Positions 62,858 to 64,000 of a stretch of DNA of 64,000 nucleotides are shown one piece after another. Position numbers and translations under genes: made by a program. The notes beneath the pieces are model-generated. The model was not told the DNA's origin and made no database searches. It saw only the letters and a list, made by a program, of their open reading frames with translations. How positions within the stretch are numbered: position 1 is the stretch's first letter; each line of letters begins with the position of its first letter. The stretch comes from Colwellia sp. D2M02 (GTDB lineage Bacteria > Pseudomonadota > Gammaproteobacteria > Enterobacterales > Alteromonadaceae), in NCBI RefSeq assembly GCF_018860755.1, contig NZ_JAHKPW010000089.1, positions 1 to 64,000 on the forward strand, read 5' to 3'.

Positions 62858-64000
62858 TTATAACGAGGTGATTGTGAAACCTAGTTCAAATGAGCTACCG
62901 TATTCTTCATATTGATAATTGAAGTTTTGCTGACCATGGTAAAGATAGTACGGTTCATTGGTTAGGTTAACCGCATTGAAATACACTTGCATGTTTTGTG
63001 AAATATAGTATTTGGCACTAAAGTCTATTTGCATGTGTGTATCTTCATAAACAGCACTATCACCATCATCAAACTGATAGTTTTCGCTGGTGTAGTTAGC
63101 ACTCAAACGTGTACTAAAATGATTGTTTTCAAAGCCAACAATAATATTGGCAATAGTATCGGCTTGATTAGGCAATTTATCATCAGCATCAATAAAGGTG
63201 CCATTTGCGCCTAACATAAGGCCAGATTGAAAGTTTTTATTCCATGCTAATTCAATGCCGGTTAATGAAGCGCTGCCACCATTAACATGTTGAATAACTT
63301 CATCAAATCCATCCCAATCGCCATTATCTTGTACTTCTTGTTGAATAATAAAATTATCAATGTCTTTATAAAATAATCCTGCTGATAAAACACCAATATG
63401 ACCCGGGTAGTATTCAATTGAAAAGTCTACATTATTTGACTCATAAGGGTTTAACTCAGGGTTACCTACTTCTGCCTTACGTTCAGTTTCAATAACACCG
63501 TCATCTTGTGCTACTTCCGTTTCAATAATTTGATAAGCGGCTGAGTTGCCAAAAGAAGGACGCGCAATAGTTTGCGTTAGCGCAAAACGCGCAACAAGTT
63601 TGTCGCTGGCATCATAGCGAATGTTTAAGCTAGGTAAAATATGGTTGTAATCTTTGTCGACCAACCATGGGGTAATATTGACGGTATCATCGCCATTAAC
63701 GTCATCAACGGTTAATTCAACTTTATTACCTTGGGTTTCAAACGTGGTGCCTTCATAACGAAGCCCTGTAACAATATGCCACTTTTCAATATCAAGAGTT
63801 ATCATCGCATACGCTGACAATATATCTTCGCTACTTTGATAACTTTGCCCTGCTGTATCAATACTTGAGTCGAGCTCATTTTTTTCAAACTGACTAATAT
63901 TGCTCATAACATAACTATGCACTGCCGATTGCGAAAGGCCTGGTCCAAAATCACCCAAGCCATAATCAGGGCTATTCGCGCCAAACGCTTGAGCAGTCAC
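62858..64000 (-). CDS. TonB-dependent receptor (C-terminal part, cut by the window edge)
   Basis: The frame is open to the right edge, so only the last 380 residues or more are seen. They form the beta-barrel of a TonB-dependent receptor: HIVTGLRYEGT and GNPELNPYESNNVDFSIEY, with the C-terminal strand ending in GFTITSL. The plug domain and TonB box lie outside the window. Substrate is unknown; a sugar-phosphate or phosphorylated compound is possible given the adjacent phosphatase. Confidence 0.88.
   Translation of the reverse strand: MTAQAFGANSPDYGLGDFGPGLSQSAVHSYVMSNISQFEKNELDSSIDTAGQSYQSSEDILSAYAMITLDIEKWHIVTGLRYEGTTFETQGNKVELTVDDVNGDDTVNITPWLVDKDYNHILPSLNIRYDASDKLVARFALTQTIARPSFGNSAAYQIIETEVAQDDGVIETERKAEVGNPELNPYESNNVDFSIEYYPGHIGVLSAGLFYKDIDNFIIQQEVQDNGDWDGFDEVIQHVNGGSASLTGIELAWNKNFQSGLMLGANGTFIDADDKLPNQADTIANIIVGFENNHFSTRLSANYTSENYQFDDGDSAVYEDTHMQIDFSAKYYISQNMQVYFNAVNLTNEPYYLYHGQQNFNYQYEEYGSSFELGFTITSL

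Noticed and set aside
1-64000. CRISPR array
   Set aside because: No regularly spaced direct repeats with unique spacers and no cas genes are visible.

Overview
The window looks like chromosome from an AT-rich marine gammaproteobacterium of the Alteromonadales, probably Colwelliaceae. This is inferred from the core genes (yejK-yejL-yejM, pyrC, a dsbA-like/dsbB pair, a helicase IV homologue, an EAL-HDOD protein, a DUF3943 protein, a TonB receptor) and from low-GC codon use. No species can be assigned from sequence reading alone.

Layout. 1-4098 is ordinary chromosome: the tail of a gene, a DUF3943 protein, a TPR lipoprotein and an EAL-HDOD signalling protein. 4779-45807 (about 41 kb) reads as one Tn7-like transposon. 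Its two ends carry inverted copies of a repeated site, GATC-N6-TTARCTTG, and the termini read TGTTAATCC and GGATTAACA. From 46127 to the right edge the chromosome resumes: helD-like, dsbA-like/dsbB, a tyrosine recombinase, an M23 peptidase, a duplicated 6-pyruvoyl-tetrahydropterin-synthase-like protein, pyrC, yejKLM, tRNA-Pro(GGG), a large hybrid histidine kinase, a metallophosphoesterase and a truncated TonB receptor.

Inside the transposon. The core tnsA-tnsB-tnsC-tniQ lies in the middle (18866-24269), which is unusual for Tn7 relatives, and tniQ is broken by a frameshift near 23704. To its left is a leftward operon (4980-18346): a WYL regulator, a GHKL-ATPase/nuclease fusion, HsdM, HsdS, an FRG-domain protein, a DUF4268 nuclease-like protein, a PD-(D/E)XK protein, HsdR and a small unknown protein. 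This is a type I restriction-modification system with extra effectors. The C-terminus of the FRG protein closely resembles that of HsdR, so both may dock on the same methyltransferase core. Two operator-like repeats lie upstream of the WYL gene.

To the right of tns lie an Avs-like nuclease-STAND NTPase (1766 aa), a HEPN-like protein overlapping an McrA-like HNH nuclease, a second HNH nuclease, a cold-shock/excalibur membrane protein, a methyltransferase, a small phosphatase-like protein, two MbcA/ParS-type antitoxin-like genes without a visible toxin, and a UvrD helicase overlapping a CoiA-like nuclease. The last cargo block (38910-45524) is a tightly overlapping seven-gene operon that looks biosynthetic: LOG-like protein, beta-propeller, polysaccharide deacetylase, arylamine-N-acetyltransferase-like enzyme, glutamine-dependent asparagine synthetase, short M20 hydrolase and a glycosyltransferase-like protein. 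Most of the element is therefore a mobile defence island plus an unexplained small-molecule or glycan pathway.
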